Positions 51,024 to 59,513 of a stretch of 64,000 nucleotides of DNA are shown in pieces (the stretch's first letter is position 1; each line of letters opens with the position of its first letter). The stretch covers positions 1 to 64,000 of the forward strand of contig NZ_JARZAI010000030.1 of assembly GCF_029893355.1 (NCBI RefSeq), in the 5' to 3' direction. The notes beneath the pieces are model-generated. The model saw nothing but the letters and a program-made list of their open reading frames with translations, was not told the origin of the DNA and ran no database searches. The stretch comes from Kitasatospora sp. MAA4 (lineage in GTDB: Bacteria; Actinomycetota; Actinomycetes; Streptomycetales; Streptomycetaceae). A program made the position numbers and the translations under genes.

Positions 51024-51748
51024 TGGCCCGCTCGACCACACTCGTCCGCACCGGCGCCCTCGTCGCCGGCGGCCTCGCGGTGGCCCACAGCCTGCCCGCG
51101 CTGACCTCGCTCGCGCCGCTGCGCCCGCTGCTCGCCCCCAGGCTCAGCGGCCCCGGCGACCCCACGCACGTGGCGCTGACCTTCGACGACGGCCCCGACC
51201 CGGACTCCACCCCGCTCTTCCTGAAGGAGCTGGAAAAGGCCGACGTCCGGGCGACCTTCTTCGTGCTGGGCCGGATGCTGGTGCGCGCGCCCGACCTCGG
51301 CCGGCAGCTGGTGGACGCCGGGCACGAGGTGGCCGTGCACGGCTGGCGGCACAAGCCGCTGCTGATCCGCACGCCGCGGGCCACCCGCGACGACGTGGCG
51401 CGCACCCGCGACCTGGTGGCCGACATCACCGGGCAGCAGCCGCGCTGGTACCGCCCGCCGTACGGCGTGCTGACCGCCTCCGCGCTCTACGCCGCCCGGG
51501 AGTGCGGGCTCACCCCGGTGCTCTGGACGCACTGGGGCCAGGACTGGACCTCGCGCGCCACGCCCGACTCGGTCATGAGCACGCTGACCCGCGCGCCGCT
51601 GGCCGGCGGCACCGTCCTGCTGCACGACTCGGACGTCACCTCCGCGCCCGGTGCCTGGCGCTCGGCGCTCGGCGCGCTGCCCCGGCTGCTCGACCTCTGC
51701 GCCGAGCAGGGGCTGCGGGTCGGGCCGCTGGGGGAGCACGGCCTCTAG
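51023..51748 (+). CDS. Polysaccharide deacetylase (NodB domain, CE4)
   Basis: 241 aa. An N-terminal hydrophobic segment (about 10-30) is a signal or anchor. The NodB domain (about 45-225) has motif 1 LTFDDGPD, motif 2 HGWRHKPL with the zinc His pair, motif 3 RWYRPPYGVL, motif 4 LWTHWGQDW and motif 5 VLLHDSD. It removes N-acetyl groups from an extracellular amino-sugar polymer or peptidoglycan. ATG 51023 overlaps the glycosyltransferase stop (TGATG), so the two are coupled. Ends tail to tail with the metallophosphoesterase, sharing 4 bp. Confidence 0.94.
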   Translation: MARSTTLVRTGALVAGGLAVAHSLPALTSLAPLRPLLAPRLSGPGDPTHVALTFDDGPDPDSTPLFLKELEKADVRATFFVLGRMLVRAPDLGRQLVDAGHEVAVHGWRHKPLLIRTPRATRDDVARTRDLVADITGQQPRWYRPPYGVLTASALYAARECGLTPVLWTHWGQDWTSRATPDSVMSTLTRAPLAGGTVLLHDSDVTSAPGAWRSALGALPRLLDLCAEQGLRVGPLGEHGL

Positions 51749-52608
51749 CCGGCGTTGACGGGCCCCGGCAGGATCTGCCGGGGCTGCGGCGGGCGTTCGC
51801 CCCAGCGGCGCCACTCGCGCGGGTAGCCGACCGAGACCTCCTGGAAGCGCACGCCGTCGTAGTGGGTGGTGCGCGGGATGTGCAGGTGGCCGTAGACCAT
51901 CGCGGCCGTACGGTACTTGGTGTGCCAGTCGGCGGTCAGCTCGGTGCCGCACCACTGCGCGAACTCCGGGTGGTGCAGGACGTCCATCGGGGTGCGCACC
52001 AGCGGGTAGTGGTTGACGAACACCACCGGCAGGCTGCCGTCCAGCTCGGTGGCCAGCCGCCGTTCGGTCAGCTCCACCCGGGCCCGGCACCAGGCGTCCC
52101 GGCTCGGATACGGGTCGGGGTGCAGGAGTTGCTCGTCCGCGCAGACCACGCCGGCGGCGTAGGCGATCTCCAGCGCCTCCTCCTTGGTGGTGGCGCCGGC
52201 CGGGCGGAAGGTGTAGTCGTACAGCAGGAAGAGCGGGACGATCACCGCCGGGCCGCCCGCGCCGCGGAAGACCGGGTACGGGTCCTCGGGCGTGACCACG
52301 CCCAACTCCCGGCAGATCTCCACCAGATGACGGTAGCGCTGCTCGCCGCGCAGCTGCACCGGGTCGTTCCCCGGCGTCCACAGTTCGTGGTTTCCGGGGA
52401 CCCAGACCACCTTCGCGAAGCGCCCGGAGAGCACCCGCAGCACGTCCTCGATGTCGGCCACCTGCTCGCCGATGTCGCCGGCCACCAGCAGCCAGTCCTG
52501 CGGTGAGGTGGGGCGCAGCTGGTCGGCGTGCTCCCGGTTGGCCTCGTACGCGACGTGCAGGTCGCTGATGGCGAGCAGCCGTCCCGTCCCGTCCTGCTGC
52601 TGGTCCAT
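51745..52608 (-). CDS. Calcineurin-like metallophosphoesterase
   Basis: 287 aa. Metal motifs LLAISDLHVAYE (D-x-H), LLVAGDIGEQV (GD), WVPGNHELW (GNHE), VNHYPL and VYGHLHIPR (GHxH) bind two divalent metals. Similar proteins in streptomycetes are often found with phosphopantetheinyl transferase genes, which are not present here. Substrate unknown. ATG 52608; a separate gene from the P450 upstream, with 83 bp between. Confidence 0.9.
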   Translation of the reverse strand: MDQQQDGTGRLLAISDLHVAYEANREHADQLRPTSPQDWLLVAGDIGEQVADIEDVLRVLSGRFAKVVWVPGNHELWTPGNDPVQLRGEQRYRHLVEICRELGVVTPEDPYPVFRGAGGPAVIVPLFLLYDYTFRPAGATTKEEALEIAYAAGVVCADEQLLHPDPYPSRDAWCRARVELTERRLATELDGSLPVVFVNHYPLVRTPMDVLHHPEFAQWCGTELTADWHTKYRTAAMVYGHLHIPRTTHYDGVRFQEVSVGYPREWRRWGERPPQPRQILPGPVNAG

Positions 52609-52691
52609 CGCCGTCCTCCGTCGGTCGGTCCTCAGAGCCTCTGCCACCGGCCAGCGTAAGTCCGACCGGGGGCAGGGCCCTTGTCGGGGGG

Positions 52692-53957
52692 TCAGCCGGC
52701 GGTCGGGTGGAGCACCGCGGGCAGCGTCAGGTGGCCGTTGGAGATGAACGACTCGACGTGCCCGAGGTCGCCCTCGACCAGGCTGAGCTGCGGGAACCGC
52801 TCGAAGAGCGCCGGCAGGGCGATCGCCGCCTCCAGCCGGGCCAGCGGTGCGCCCGGGCAGAGGTGCACGCCGTGCCCGAAGGAGAGGTGCTTCTTGTCGG
52901 CGCGCAGCAGGTCGAACTCGGCGGGGCGGTCCGGGTGGACCTGCGCGTCGCGGCCGGCGGCGGCGTAGCCGATCAGGATCGCCTCGCCCTTGCGGATCAG
53001 CACCTCGCCGACCTGGATGTCCTCCACCGCGTAGCGCAGCGGCAGGCTGGCCACCGGCGCCTGCACCCGCAGGGTCTCCTCGATCACGTCGTTCCAACTG
53101 GCCTGCCCCGACCGGACCAGGGCCAGCTGCTCGGGGTGGGTGAGCAGCAGGTGGATGGCGTTGTCGAGCAGGTTGACGGTGGTCTCGTGGCCGGCGCTGA
53201 TCATCAGCATCAGGGTGTCCACCAGCTCGGACTCGGTGAGCTGCGCGCCGTCCTCGCCGTCCTCGCCGTCCTCCTGGTCGGCCCGGGCGGCGATCAGCAT
53301 GCTGGTCAGGTCGTCGGCCGGCTCCTTGCGCCTGAGCGCGACCAGTTCGCCCAGGATGCGGTACATCTCCACCACGTTGGCCTGGGCGGCCTCCGGGGTG
53401 ATCGTGGTGGTGAAGAACGCGTCCACGCAGTGCCGCATGCCCTCGCGCAGCGACTCGGGGACGCCGAACAGCTCGCAGATCACCTGGATCGGGATCGGGT
53501 AGGCGTACCCCTCGCGCAGGTCCGCGGCGGTGCCGGGCGCGGTGGCCGCCAGTCCGTCCAGCAGCTCGGTGACGATCTGCTCGATCCGCGGGCGCATCGC
53601 CTCGCTGCGCCGGGCGGTGAACGCGCCGGAGACCAGCGTGCGCAGGCGGCGGTGCTCGCTGCCGTAGGCGGTGAACATGTTCTCCACCGCGACCCAGACG
53701 TACAGCGGCCACTCGGGGCCTATCGCGCCCTCGGTGAAGGTGGTCCAGTGCTGCCGGGCGCTCTTGGAGACCCGGGGATCGGTCAGCAGCTGCTTGATCA
53801 GCGCCTGGTCACCCACCGACCAGGCCACCACACCGCCGGGCAGCTCCACCTGGGCCACCGGGCCGTCCTGGTGGATCCGGCGTGCCTCGCCGTGGATGTC
53901 GCGGCCGGTGAGGTCGATGGCGAAAGGGCAGCGGGCGGGTTCCACGGACGGTTCCAT
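52692..53957 (-). CDS. Cytochrome P450 (CYP107/105-like)
   Basis: 421 aa. I-helix ISAGHETTVNLL with the full acid-alcohol pair, K-helix ETLR, heme loop FGHGVHLCPGAPLARLEA with Cys ligand. The segment DQEDGEDGEDGAQL before the I-helix is an unusual acidic insertion of about 10 residues. Soluble; needs an external ferredoxin. ATG 53957 has GGAGG 8 nt upstream; the longer frame has no SD. It lies alone, with the metallophosphoesterase behind it, so the substrate is unknown. Confidence 0.94.
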   Translation of the reverse strand: MEPSVEPARCPFAIDLTGRDIHGEARRIHQDGPVAQVELPGGVVAWSVGDQALIKQLLTDPRVSKSARQHWTTFTEGAIGPEWPLYVWVAVENMFTAYGSEHRRLRTLVSGAFTARRSEAMRPRIEQIVTELLDGLAATAPGTAADLREGYAYPIPIQVICELFGVPESLREGMRHCVDAFFTTTITPEAAQANVVEMYRILGELVALRRKEPADDLTSMLIAARADQEDGEDGEDGAQLTESELVDTLMLMISAGHETTVNLLDNAIHLLLTHPEQLALVRSGQASWNDVIEETLRVQAPVASLPLRYAVEDIQVGEVLIRKGEAILIGYAAAGRDAQVHPDRPAEFDLLRADKKHLSFGHGVHLCPGAPLARLEAAIALPALFERFPQLSLVEGDLGHVESFISNGHLTLPAVLHPTAG

Positions 53958-54068
53958 CGGGGGGCCTCCTGCGGGGCGGTGCGGCGCTGGATCCGGCCAG
54001 CTAAGCAGATTGACCACGGGTTGTCAGGAGTCCGTGTCTCATGGTGATCTGACGCACAGTCCGGATCG

Positions 54069-54605
54069 TCAGCCGGCGGCCAGCCGGCGCAGCGTGCTCG
54101 CACAGCGCCGGGCGTACGCGCGCTGGAACAGCGGGACCGCCGGTCCGGCCAGCCGGGTGTACCAGCGGCCGGGGCGGCTGAAGGCGGTGACGGTGAACCA
54201 GACCGAGCCGTCGGCCCGCAGATCGACGATGAACGACTCCTCGCCGCACTCGGGGTGGCCCGGCCGGGTGCCGTACGAGAAGCCGAACCGGTTCGGCCCG
54301 TAGCCGGCCCAGAGCACCCGGCAGGGTGCGTCCAGGCGCAGCGGTCCGAAGCCGAGCGCGCAGACCACCTCGGTGCCGGGCGCCACACGGGGGGTGTCCG
54401 GGCGGAGGTCGGTGCGGACCCGGACCCCGGCGGCGCGGTGCATCCGCAGGGTGGTGACGGCTTCGCCGGCGGCCTCCAGGACGTCCCGGCCGTACCCGAT
54501 CAGCTCCTGGTGGTGCAGGTGGTGGTAGCCGGCGGGCAGCGGTCCGGATCGGGTGACGGCGCCGACTTCCAGGTAGCTGAAGGCCGGTGAGGCGGTGAGT
54601 CGCAT
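54069..54605 (-). CDS. DUF1990 domain-containing protein
   Basis: 178 aa. PAFSYLEVGAVTRSGPLPAG and YHHLHHQELIGYGRDVLEAA are the opening blocks of DUF1990; later EVVCALGFGPLRLDAPCRVL and GFSYGTRPGHPECGEESF. A START/polyketide-cyclase-like fold is likely, function unknown. ATG 54605 has GAGGAGAG upstream. Divergent from the channel-like gene; two near-identical palindromes in the gap probably control both. Confidence 0.88.
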   Translation of the reverse strand: MRLTASPAFSYLEVGAVTRSGPLPAGYHHLHHQELIGYGRDVLEAAGEAVTTLRMHRAAGVRVRTDLRPDTPRVAPGTEVVCALGFGPLRLDAPCRVLWAGYGPNRFGFSYGTRPGHPECGEESFIVDLRADGSVWFTVTAFSRPGRWYTRLAGPAVPLFQRAYARRCASTLRRLAAG

Positions 54606-54628
54606 GGTGTGCACTCTCCTCGGCAATC

Positions 54629-54687
54629 TTGAACGTGTTCAATTGGCTCGTTCCGTCGACTCTACGCAGCAGACTGAACATGTTCAA
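54629..54687. promoter_or_regulatory. Two TGAAC(R)TGTTCA palindromes between divergent genes
   Basis: TTGAACGTGTTCAA (54629-54642) and TGAACATGTTCA (54675-54686, followed by A) have centres 45 bp apart. Both have the core GAAC-N2-GTTC, so one dimeric repressor probably binds both. They lie 24-82 bp upstream of the DUF1990 start and 50-108 bp upstream of the channel gene start. The spacer of 2 excludes the actinobacterial LexA box (GAAC-N4-GTTC). Confidence 0.65.
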
Positions 54688-54736
54688 GATGATGATTCGC
54701 TCCCTGACCGAGCGATCGCCAGTAGCATCCCGAGCT

Positions 54737-56605
54737 ATGACACAGGCAGGACGGGGGGAGTCGGTGGTCAACGAGGCCGGCCCACCGGTCGCTTTCAGCG
54801 ACCACTTCATCGTCTGCGGCGGCAACGCCCTGGCCCATCGGCTGATCGTCGAGCTGGTCGAGCACTACGAGGTCCCGGTGCTGGCGATCGTCCCCGACCG
54901 CAACCGGGACCACGCTCCGCGGATCGAGCGGCTCGATGGTGTCACCGCCGTTCTGGAGTACAGCGGCGTCACCGAGGAGGCGCTGCGCGAGGCCTGCACC
55001 GGCACCGCGCGCGGGATCGCCCTGGTCGACGGCGACGACCAGGCCAACATCCACTGCGCGCTCAACGCCCAGGGCCTGAACCCGGAGATCCGCATCGTGC
55101 TGCGGATGTTCAACCAGCGGCTCGGCGACCAGATCCAGAAGCTGCTGAAGAACTGCGCCGCGCTCTCCGGCTCCGCCACCGCCGCGCCCGCCTTCGCCAA
55201 CGGCGCACTGGCGCGCCCGAACTCCGTCCAGGTCGGCGACCGCTTCCTCTACGTCGCCTACGACGACGACATCGCCGCCGGCCACCTCTGCGTGGCTGCG
55301 GACCGGATAGACCGTCAGGACCTCACCCGGCTGCGCCTGCTGCCGGACACCGGGCCCGCCTCCAGCGCCTTCATCCGGCTCGCCAACGCCTTCGGCGAGG
55401 GCGGCCCGATCGCGGTGGGCGCGCGACCTGCGGGCCGGGAGGCCGACGAGGACGGCAGCGTCGCCGTGCTGCAGACCCTGGCGACCGAACCGCCGCTGCG
55501 GGTCTCCTGGCCGTCCCGGCTGAGATATCGGCTGCTCGACACGCTGCGCTACTTCACCAGTGCCCGGATCCGGCTGGTGCTGTTCACCGCGTTCGCGGCC
55601 ATCGCCGCCTCCTTCGGCGTCGTCTGGTACTTCAACCGGGACTTCGGCTGGACGGTCTACGTCACGCTGCTCGACATGGCCGGCGCCGCTCAGCCGGACC
55701 AGTACGGCGACCCGACCGGCGGGACCGGCGGTGGCTGGCAGCGGGTGGCGCAGGTGGTCATCACCTTCTGCGGCATCACGTTCGTCCCGGTCGCCACCGC
55801 GATCATGGTCGAGATCCTCGCCTCCGGGCGGCGCGGGCTGCCGAAGGGCCCGAGCGCGGGGCTGCGCCAGCACGTGGTGGTGGTCGGGCTCGGTAACCTC
55901 GGGACCAGGGTGGCCACCCTGATGCGGGAGTTCGGGGTCCCGGTGGCCTGCGTGGAGCGCGATCCGCAGGCGCGCGGGATCGCGGCGGTGCGGGCGCTCG
56001 GGATACCGGTCCTGGTCGGCGAGGGCCCGTTGGAGGACCAGTTGCGCCGGGCCCGGGTGCAGCACAGCCGGGCCGTGGTCGCCGTGACCAACGACGACGC
56101 GGTCAACCTGGAGGCGGCGCTGGAGGCCCGGGCGCTGCGCGACAGCGTGCGGATCGTGGTGCGGCTCTTCGACGACGACTTCGCTCAACACGTCTACGCG
56201 ACGCTGGGCAACGTCGCCTCGCGCTCGGTCTCCTACCTGGCCGCGCCGGCCTTCGCGGCGGCGCTGATGGGGCGTGAGGTGCTGGGCACGCTGTCGGTCT
56301 ACCGGCACGTGCTGCTGATCGCCGAGCTGACGGCGGAGGAGGGCGGTGCGCTGGCCGGCATGAGCCGTAACGACATCGAGGCGCTGGGCGGGCTGCGGGT
56401 GCTCGCGGTACGGCTGGCCCGGCAGCCGGACAGCTACCAGTGGGGGTATGCCGACCGCAGCCGCGGGCTCGCGCCGGGCGACCGGGTGGTGCTGGCCGCC
56501 ACCCGCAGCGGCCTGGGCCGGTTGAACACGGCGGCTCCGGAGGCGGTGGGCGCCTCGGGCGAGTTCGCGCGGATTCCCGGGCCCGCGGGGCCGACCGGGG
56601 GCTGA
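54737..56605 (+). CDS. Channel-like membrane protein with two RCK/TrkA-N domains
   Basis: 622 aa. N-terminal RCK (about 20-170: HFIVCGGNALAHRLIVELVE), a spacer, two membrane helices (about 275-297 and 345-370) around a pore-loop-like segment, then a second RCK (HVVVVGLGNLGTRVATLMRE with nucleotide site GxGxxG). This is the CASTOR/POLLUX-related layout of bacterial ion channels, but the potassium filter GYG is absent; the loop reads TLLDMAGAAQPDQYG. Ion specificity is therefore unclear. ATG 54737 follows TAGCAT by 8 nt (leaderless?); GTG 54764 behind GGGGGGAG is the alternative. Confidence 0.82.
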   Translation: MTQAGRGESVVNEAGPPVAFSDHFIVCGGNALAHRLIVELVEHYEVPVLAIVPDRNRDHAPRIERLDGVTAVLEYSGVTEEALREACTGTARGIALVDGDDQANIHCALNAQGLNPEIRIVLRMFNQRLGDQIQKLLKNCAALSGSATAAPAFANGALARPNSVQVGDRFLYVAYDDDIAAGHLCVAADRIDRQDLTRLRLLPDTGPASSAFIRLANAFGEGGPIAVGARPAGREADEDGSVAVLQTLATEPPLRVSWPSRLRYRLLDTLRYFTSARIRLVLFTAFAAIAASFGVVWYFNRDFGWTVYVTLLDMAGAAQPDQYGDPTGGTGGGWQRVAQVVITFCGITFVPVATAIMVEILASGRRGLPKGPSAGLRQHVVVVGLGNLGTRVATLMREFGVPVACVERDPQARGIAAVRALGIPVLVGEGPLEDQLRRARVQHSRAVVAVTNDDAVNLEAALEARALRDSVRIVVRLFDDDFAQHVYATLGNVASRSVSYLAAPAFAAALMGREVLGTLSVYRHVLLIAELTAEEGGALAGMSRNDIEALGGLRVLAVRLARQPDSYQWGYADRSRGLAPGDRVVLAATRSGLGRLNTAAPEAVGASGEFARIPGPAGPTGG

Positions 56606-56680
56606 GTCCTGCCTTGGGGGGAGACGAAGGTCGGGGGTGGGCTACGACCTCGGGGGGAGGACGGGCGCGCTCTGCCGTCC

Positions 56681-56693
56681 TAGCCTGGGCGAG
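56681..56693 (+). promoter_or_regulatory. Likely leaderless promoter of the NarL-type pair
   Basis: TAGCCT (56681-56686) lies 6 nt before GTG 56693 and there is no SD, so transcription probably starts at the GTG itself. A -35 is not clear. Confidence 0.45.
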
Positions 56694-57904
56694 TGAAAGG
56701 GAACACAGGGTGCCGGGCGGGCTGGTACGCGAGGTTGCAGCCCCGGTTGCCCAGGATGCGCGACGCACTGGCCGTCCTGATCGGCCTGTTCGCCGCCGTG
56801 GTGGAGGAGATACAGAGTCACCAGGCCGTTCCGGCCTGGTTGGTGGCCGGCCTGCTGGCGGTCGGCTCGGCGGCGTTGTGGTGGCGCCGCTCCCGGCCGG
56901 TCCACGTCGCGGTGATGGCCGTCGCACTGGCGGCGATCCCCGGCGTGGACTGGCCACTCGTCGTCGCGCTGCCCACCCTGACCCTGCGCCGCCGGGACCG
57001 GCTGAGCTGGATCCTGGTCGCCCTCGCGCTGCTCGCCGAAGGGGTGCGCGGGGTCGGCGCCCGACCGCTGGTCGCGATCCCCGACGCGATCCTCGCGGCC
57101 GCCCCCTGGGTTCTGCTGGTCGCCTTCGTCGGCGCCTACCTGGGCACCCGCCGCGACCTGCTGGCCGGCCTTCGAGCGCGGGCCGAACAAGCCGAGGCCG
57201 AGAAGGAGTTCCGCGCCGACCAGAGCCGCCTGGCTGAACGGACCAGGATCGCCCGGGAGATGCACGACGTGCTCGCCCACCGGGTCTCGCTGATCGCCCT
57301 GCACGCCGGCGGGCTCGCGATGACCGCCCGGCCGGAGGCGGAACAGGTGCACCGCACGGCCGAGTTGATCCGCGGCACGGCGCGCCAGGCGATGGAGGAG
57401 CTGCGCGAGGTGCTCGGGGTGCTGCGCGATCCGCACGTCGCCGCCGGCGCAGGCGGCGAACTGCTCTCCCCGCAACCCCGGTTGGCCGACCTCGCAGAGC
57501 TGGTCCAGTCCTCTCGGGAGGCCGGACTTCCGGTCTCCCTCACCGGGCCGCTGGATCCGTCCGCGCAGGTGCCCGAGGCGATGGGTCGGGCTGCCTACCG
57601 GGTCGCCCAGGAGGCGCTGACGAACATCCACAAGCACGCCCCGGGCGCCGCGGCCGAGGTGCGACTGTCCGGCGGACCGGGCCGGCGGCTGACCGTCGAG
57701 GTGGTCAACTCTCCGTCCCGGTCCGCCGCCCCGATCCTGCCCGGCTCCGGCGCCGGACTGGTCGGGCTGCGCGAGCGGGTGCTGCTGGCGGACGGGGACT
57801 TCGCGGCCGGACCGGTCGCCGGCGGCGGCTTCCGGGTCTGCGCCGGCTTCCCCTGGCCGGCCGGACCTGTCTCGCAACTGAGCCTGGCGGAGGGTGCGGC
57901 GTGA
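56693..57904 (+). CDS. Histidine kinase of a NarL-type two-component system
   Basis: 403 aa. Four to five membrane helices in the first 150 residues with very short loops, so the signal is probably sensed within the membrane. A coiled linker follows, then HisKA_3 with phospho-His in RIAREMHDVLAHRVSLIALH and an ATPase domain with N-box EALTNIHKHAPG and G2 GSGAGLVGLRERV. Pairs with the regulator through a 4-bp GTGA overlap. GTG 56693 is the only start consistent with the -10 position. Confidence 0.93.
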   Translation: MKGNTGCRAGWYARLQPRLPRMRDALAVLIGLFAAVVEEIQSHQAVPAWLVAGLLAVGSAALWWRRSRPVHVAVMAVALAAIPGVDWPLVVALPTLTLRRRDRLSWILVALALLAEGVRGVGARPLVAIPDAILAAAPWVLLVAFVGAYLGTRRDLLAGLRARAEQAEAEKEFRADQSRLAERTRIAREMHDVLAHRVSLIALHAGGLAMTARPEAEQVHRTAELIRGTARQAMEELREVLGVLRDPHVAAGAGGELLSPQPRLADLAELVQSSREAGLPVSLTGPLDPSAQVPEAMGRAAYRVAQEALTNIHKHAPGAAAEVRLSGGPGRRLTVEVVNSPSRSAAPILPGSGAGLVGLRERVLLADGDFAAGPVAGGGFRVCAGFPWPAGPVSQLSLAEGAA

Positions 57905-58554
57905 TCGACGTGCTGATCGTGGACGACGAGTCGCTGGTCCGGGCCGGGCTGCGGATGATCCTGGAGACGGCCGAGGACATCCGGGTGGTCGGCGAGGCCG
58001 AGGACGGCGAGGGCGCGGTCCGGGCCGTCCTGCTGCACCGGCCCGACGTCGTCCTGCTGGACGTCCGGATGCCCCGCACCGACGGCCTGGAGGCGGCCCG
58101 CCGGATCCGCGCACTGCCCGAACCGCCGCAGGTCATCGTGCTGACGACCTTCGGGCTGGACGACTACATCGCCGAAGCCCTGCAGGCCGGCGCGGCCGGC
58201 TTCCTCCTCAAGGACCTCCCGCCGCCCGAACTGCTGCGCGGCGTACGGGTGGTGGCGGCCGGCGAGGCGATGCTCTCGCCGACCGTCACGCGGCGGCTGC
58301 TCAGCGGGATCGCCCCTCCTGCGACACCCCGCCAGCAGGCGGCCCGCCGGCTGCTGGCCGACCTGACCGGACGCGAGTCCGAGGTGCTGTCGCTGCTCGG
58401 CCGGGGGTTGCCCAACGCCGAGATCGCCCGCTCGCTCGGCCTGCGCGAGGCCACTGTGAAGGCGCACGTGACCCGGCTGATGGTCAAACTGGGCGCCACC
58501 AACCGGGTCCAGGCGGCGATCACCGCCCACACGGCGGGGCTGCTGGACCTCTGA
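57901..58554 (+). CDS. NarL/FixJ-family response regulator
   Basis: 217 aa. Receiver: VLIVDDESLVRAGLRMILE, phospho-acceptor Asp in VVLLDVRMPRTDG, Lys in FLLKDLPPPELL. LuxR-type domain: LTGRESEVLSLLGRGLPNAE then IARSLGLREATVKAHVTRLM. Typical of the many streptomycete NarL regulators that control nearby or distant metabolic and antibiotic genes. No obvious target gene lies next to it. The convergent AurF-like gene ends 13 bp away. Confidence 0.95.
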   Translation: MIDVLIVDDESLVRAGLRMILETAEDIRVVGEAEDGEGAVRAVLLHRPDVVLLDVRMPRTDGLEAARRIRALPEPPQVIVLTTFGLDDYIAEALQAGAAGFLLKDLPPPELLRGVRVVAAGEAMLSPTVTRRLLSGIAPPATPRQQAARRLLADLTGRESEVLSLLGRGLPNAEIARSLGLREATVKAHVTRLMVKLGATNRVQAAITAHTAGLLDL

Positions 58555-58567
58555 AGAGGTTGTGTGG

Positions 58568-59485
58568 TCAGAGCACGGCGGCGCGGCGCCACATCGCCTG
58601 GGAGCGGTGGTCGATGATGCCGATGTCGGTGAAGAAGGTGATCGCCTTGCGGGCCCAGTCGGCCTTGGTGGCCTGCCAGTTCGGGTTCTGGGCGGCGACC
58701 GCGCGGGCCTCGCGCGGGTCGAGGCCGGCCAGGGCGTAGACCCGCGGGTTGATCACCTCGTTCACCGCCTCGTACGCCAGCACGCCCAGCACCTGGCGGA
58801 ACACCGCCCGCCGGACCGGGCTCATCCGGGCCCAGCGGCGCTCCAACTCCGGCTTGGCGTAGCCGATGTGGCGGGCCTCCTCGATCACGTGGATCCGGGC
58901 CACCGAGCGGGCCAGCGGTTGCAGGCTCTCGTCGCGGATCATCTCGCGCTGCATCGCGTCGGTGAACTCCTCGACGAAGATGGCGCCGGCGAAGGTCAAC
59001 GTGGTGTCGTTGAGCAGCAGATGGAGCTTGCCGCGGCGGTGCGCCCGGCGGCTGGGACGGGCCGACGGGTAGCCGGTCGTGGTGATGTACTTGGCGAACA
59101 TCGTGGAGTGCCGGCACTCGTCGGCGACTTCGGTCAGCGCGTACTGGGCGTGCTGGGTGGTGAGGTCGCTGTCGTAGACGTGCCGGACCAGGCCGTTCAT
59201 CAGGATCAGCTCGAACCAGATCCCCGCCGCGGTGACGCTGGCCAGCTCGTGCACGCTCAACTGCGCCTGCTGGCGCGGCGTCAGGCGCTCCCACAGGTGT
59301 GTCCCGTAGAGCGAGACCCGGTGGGCGGGTATCGCGAAGTGGTCGGGGTCGATGGGGGCGTCCCAGTCGATCTCGGTCAGTGGGTCGTGGATGTGCTTGG
59401 CCGAGATTCGCAGCAGGCGTTCGGCGTTCTGCTCGCGGGCTCTCAGGGCGACGGCGAGTTCGGGTGAGGGGGCGATGTCTCGCAC
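58568..59485 (-). CDS. AurF-like diiron N-oxygenase
   Basis: 305 aa. Duplicated diiron ligands in a ferritin-like helix bundle: the Glu region SVHELASVTAAGIWFE, E-x-x-x-x-H in VADECRHSTMFAKYI, AIFVEEFTDAMQREMI and the final EEARH in HVIEEARHIGYAKPEL. AurF (p-aminobenzoate N-oxygenase) turns aryl amines into nitro groups; relatives hydroxylate or desaturate other substrates. GTG 59485. Encoded 28 bp behind a TetR repressor gene on the same strand and without other biosynthetic genes, so the substrate cannot be guessed. Confidence 0.88.
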   Translation of the reverse strand: MRDIAPSPELAVALRAREQNAERLLRISAKHIHDPLTEIDWDAPIDPDHFAIPAHRVSLYGTHLWERLTPRQQAQLSVHELASVTAAGIWFELILMNGLVRHVYDSDLTTQHAQYALTEVADECRHSTMFAKYITTTGYPSARPSRRAHRRGKLHLLLNDTTLTFAGAIFVEEFTDAMQREMIRDESLQPLARSVARIHVIEEARHIGYAKPELERRWARMSPVRRAVFRQVLGVLAYEAVNEVINPRVYALAGLDPREARAVAAQNPNWQATKADWARKAITFFTDIGIIDHRSQAMWRRAAVL

Positions 59486-59513
59486 GGTGCTGCTCCTACG
59501 GGTGGGACGGGGG

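Noticed and set aside
49608..51041. A 477-codon minus-strand frame over the glycosyltransferase gene
   Set aside because: Antisense to a clear GT28-like protein and made of Gly/Gln/His-rich shadow sequence.
54629..54687. LexA/SOS box reading of the palindromes
   Set aside because: The actinobacterial LexA box is GAAC-N4-GTTC; here the spacer is 2, and neither neighbour is a DNA-repair gene.
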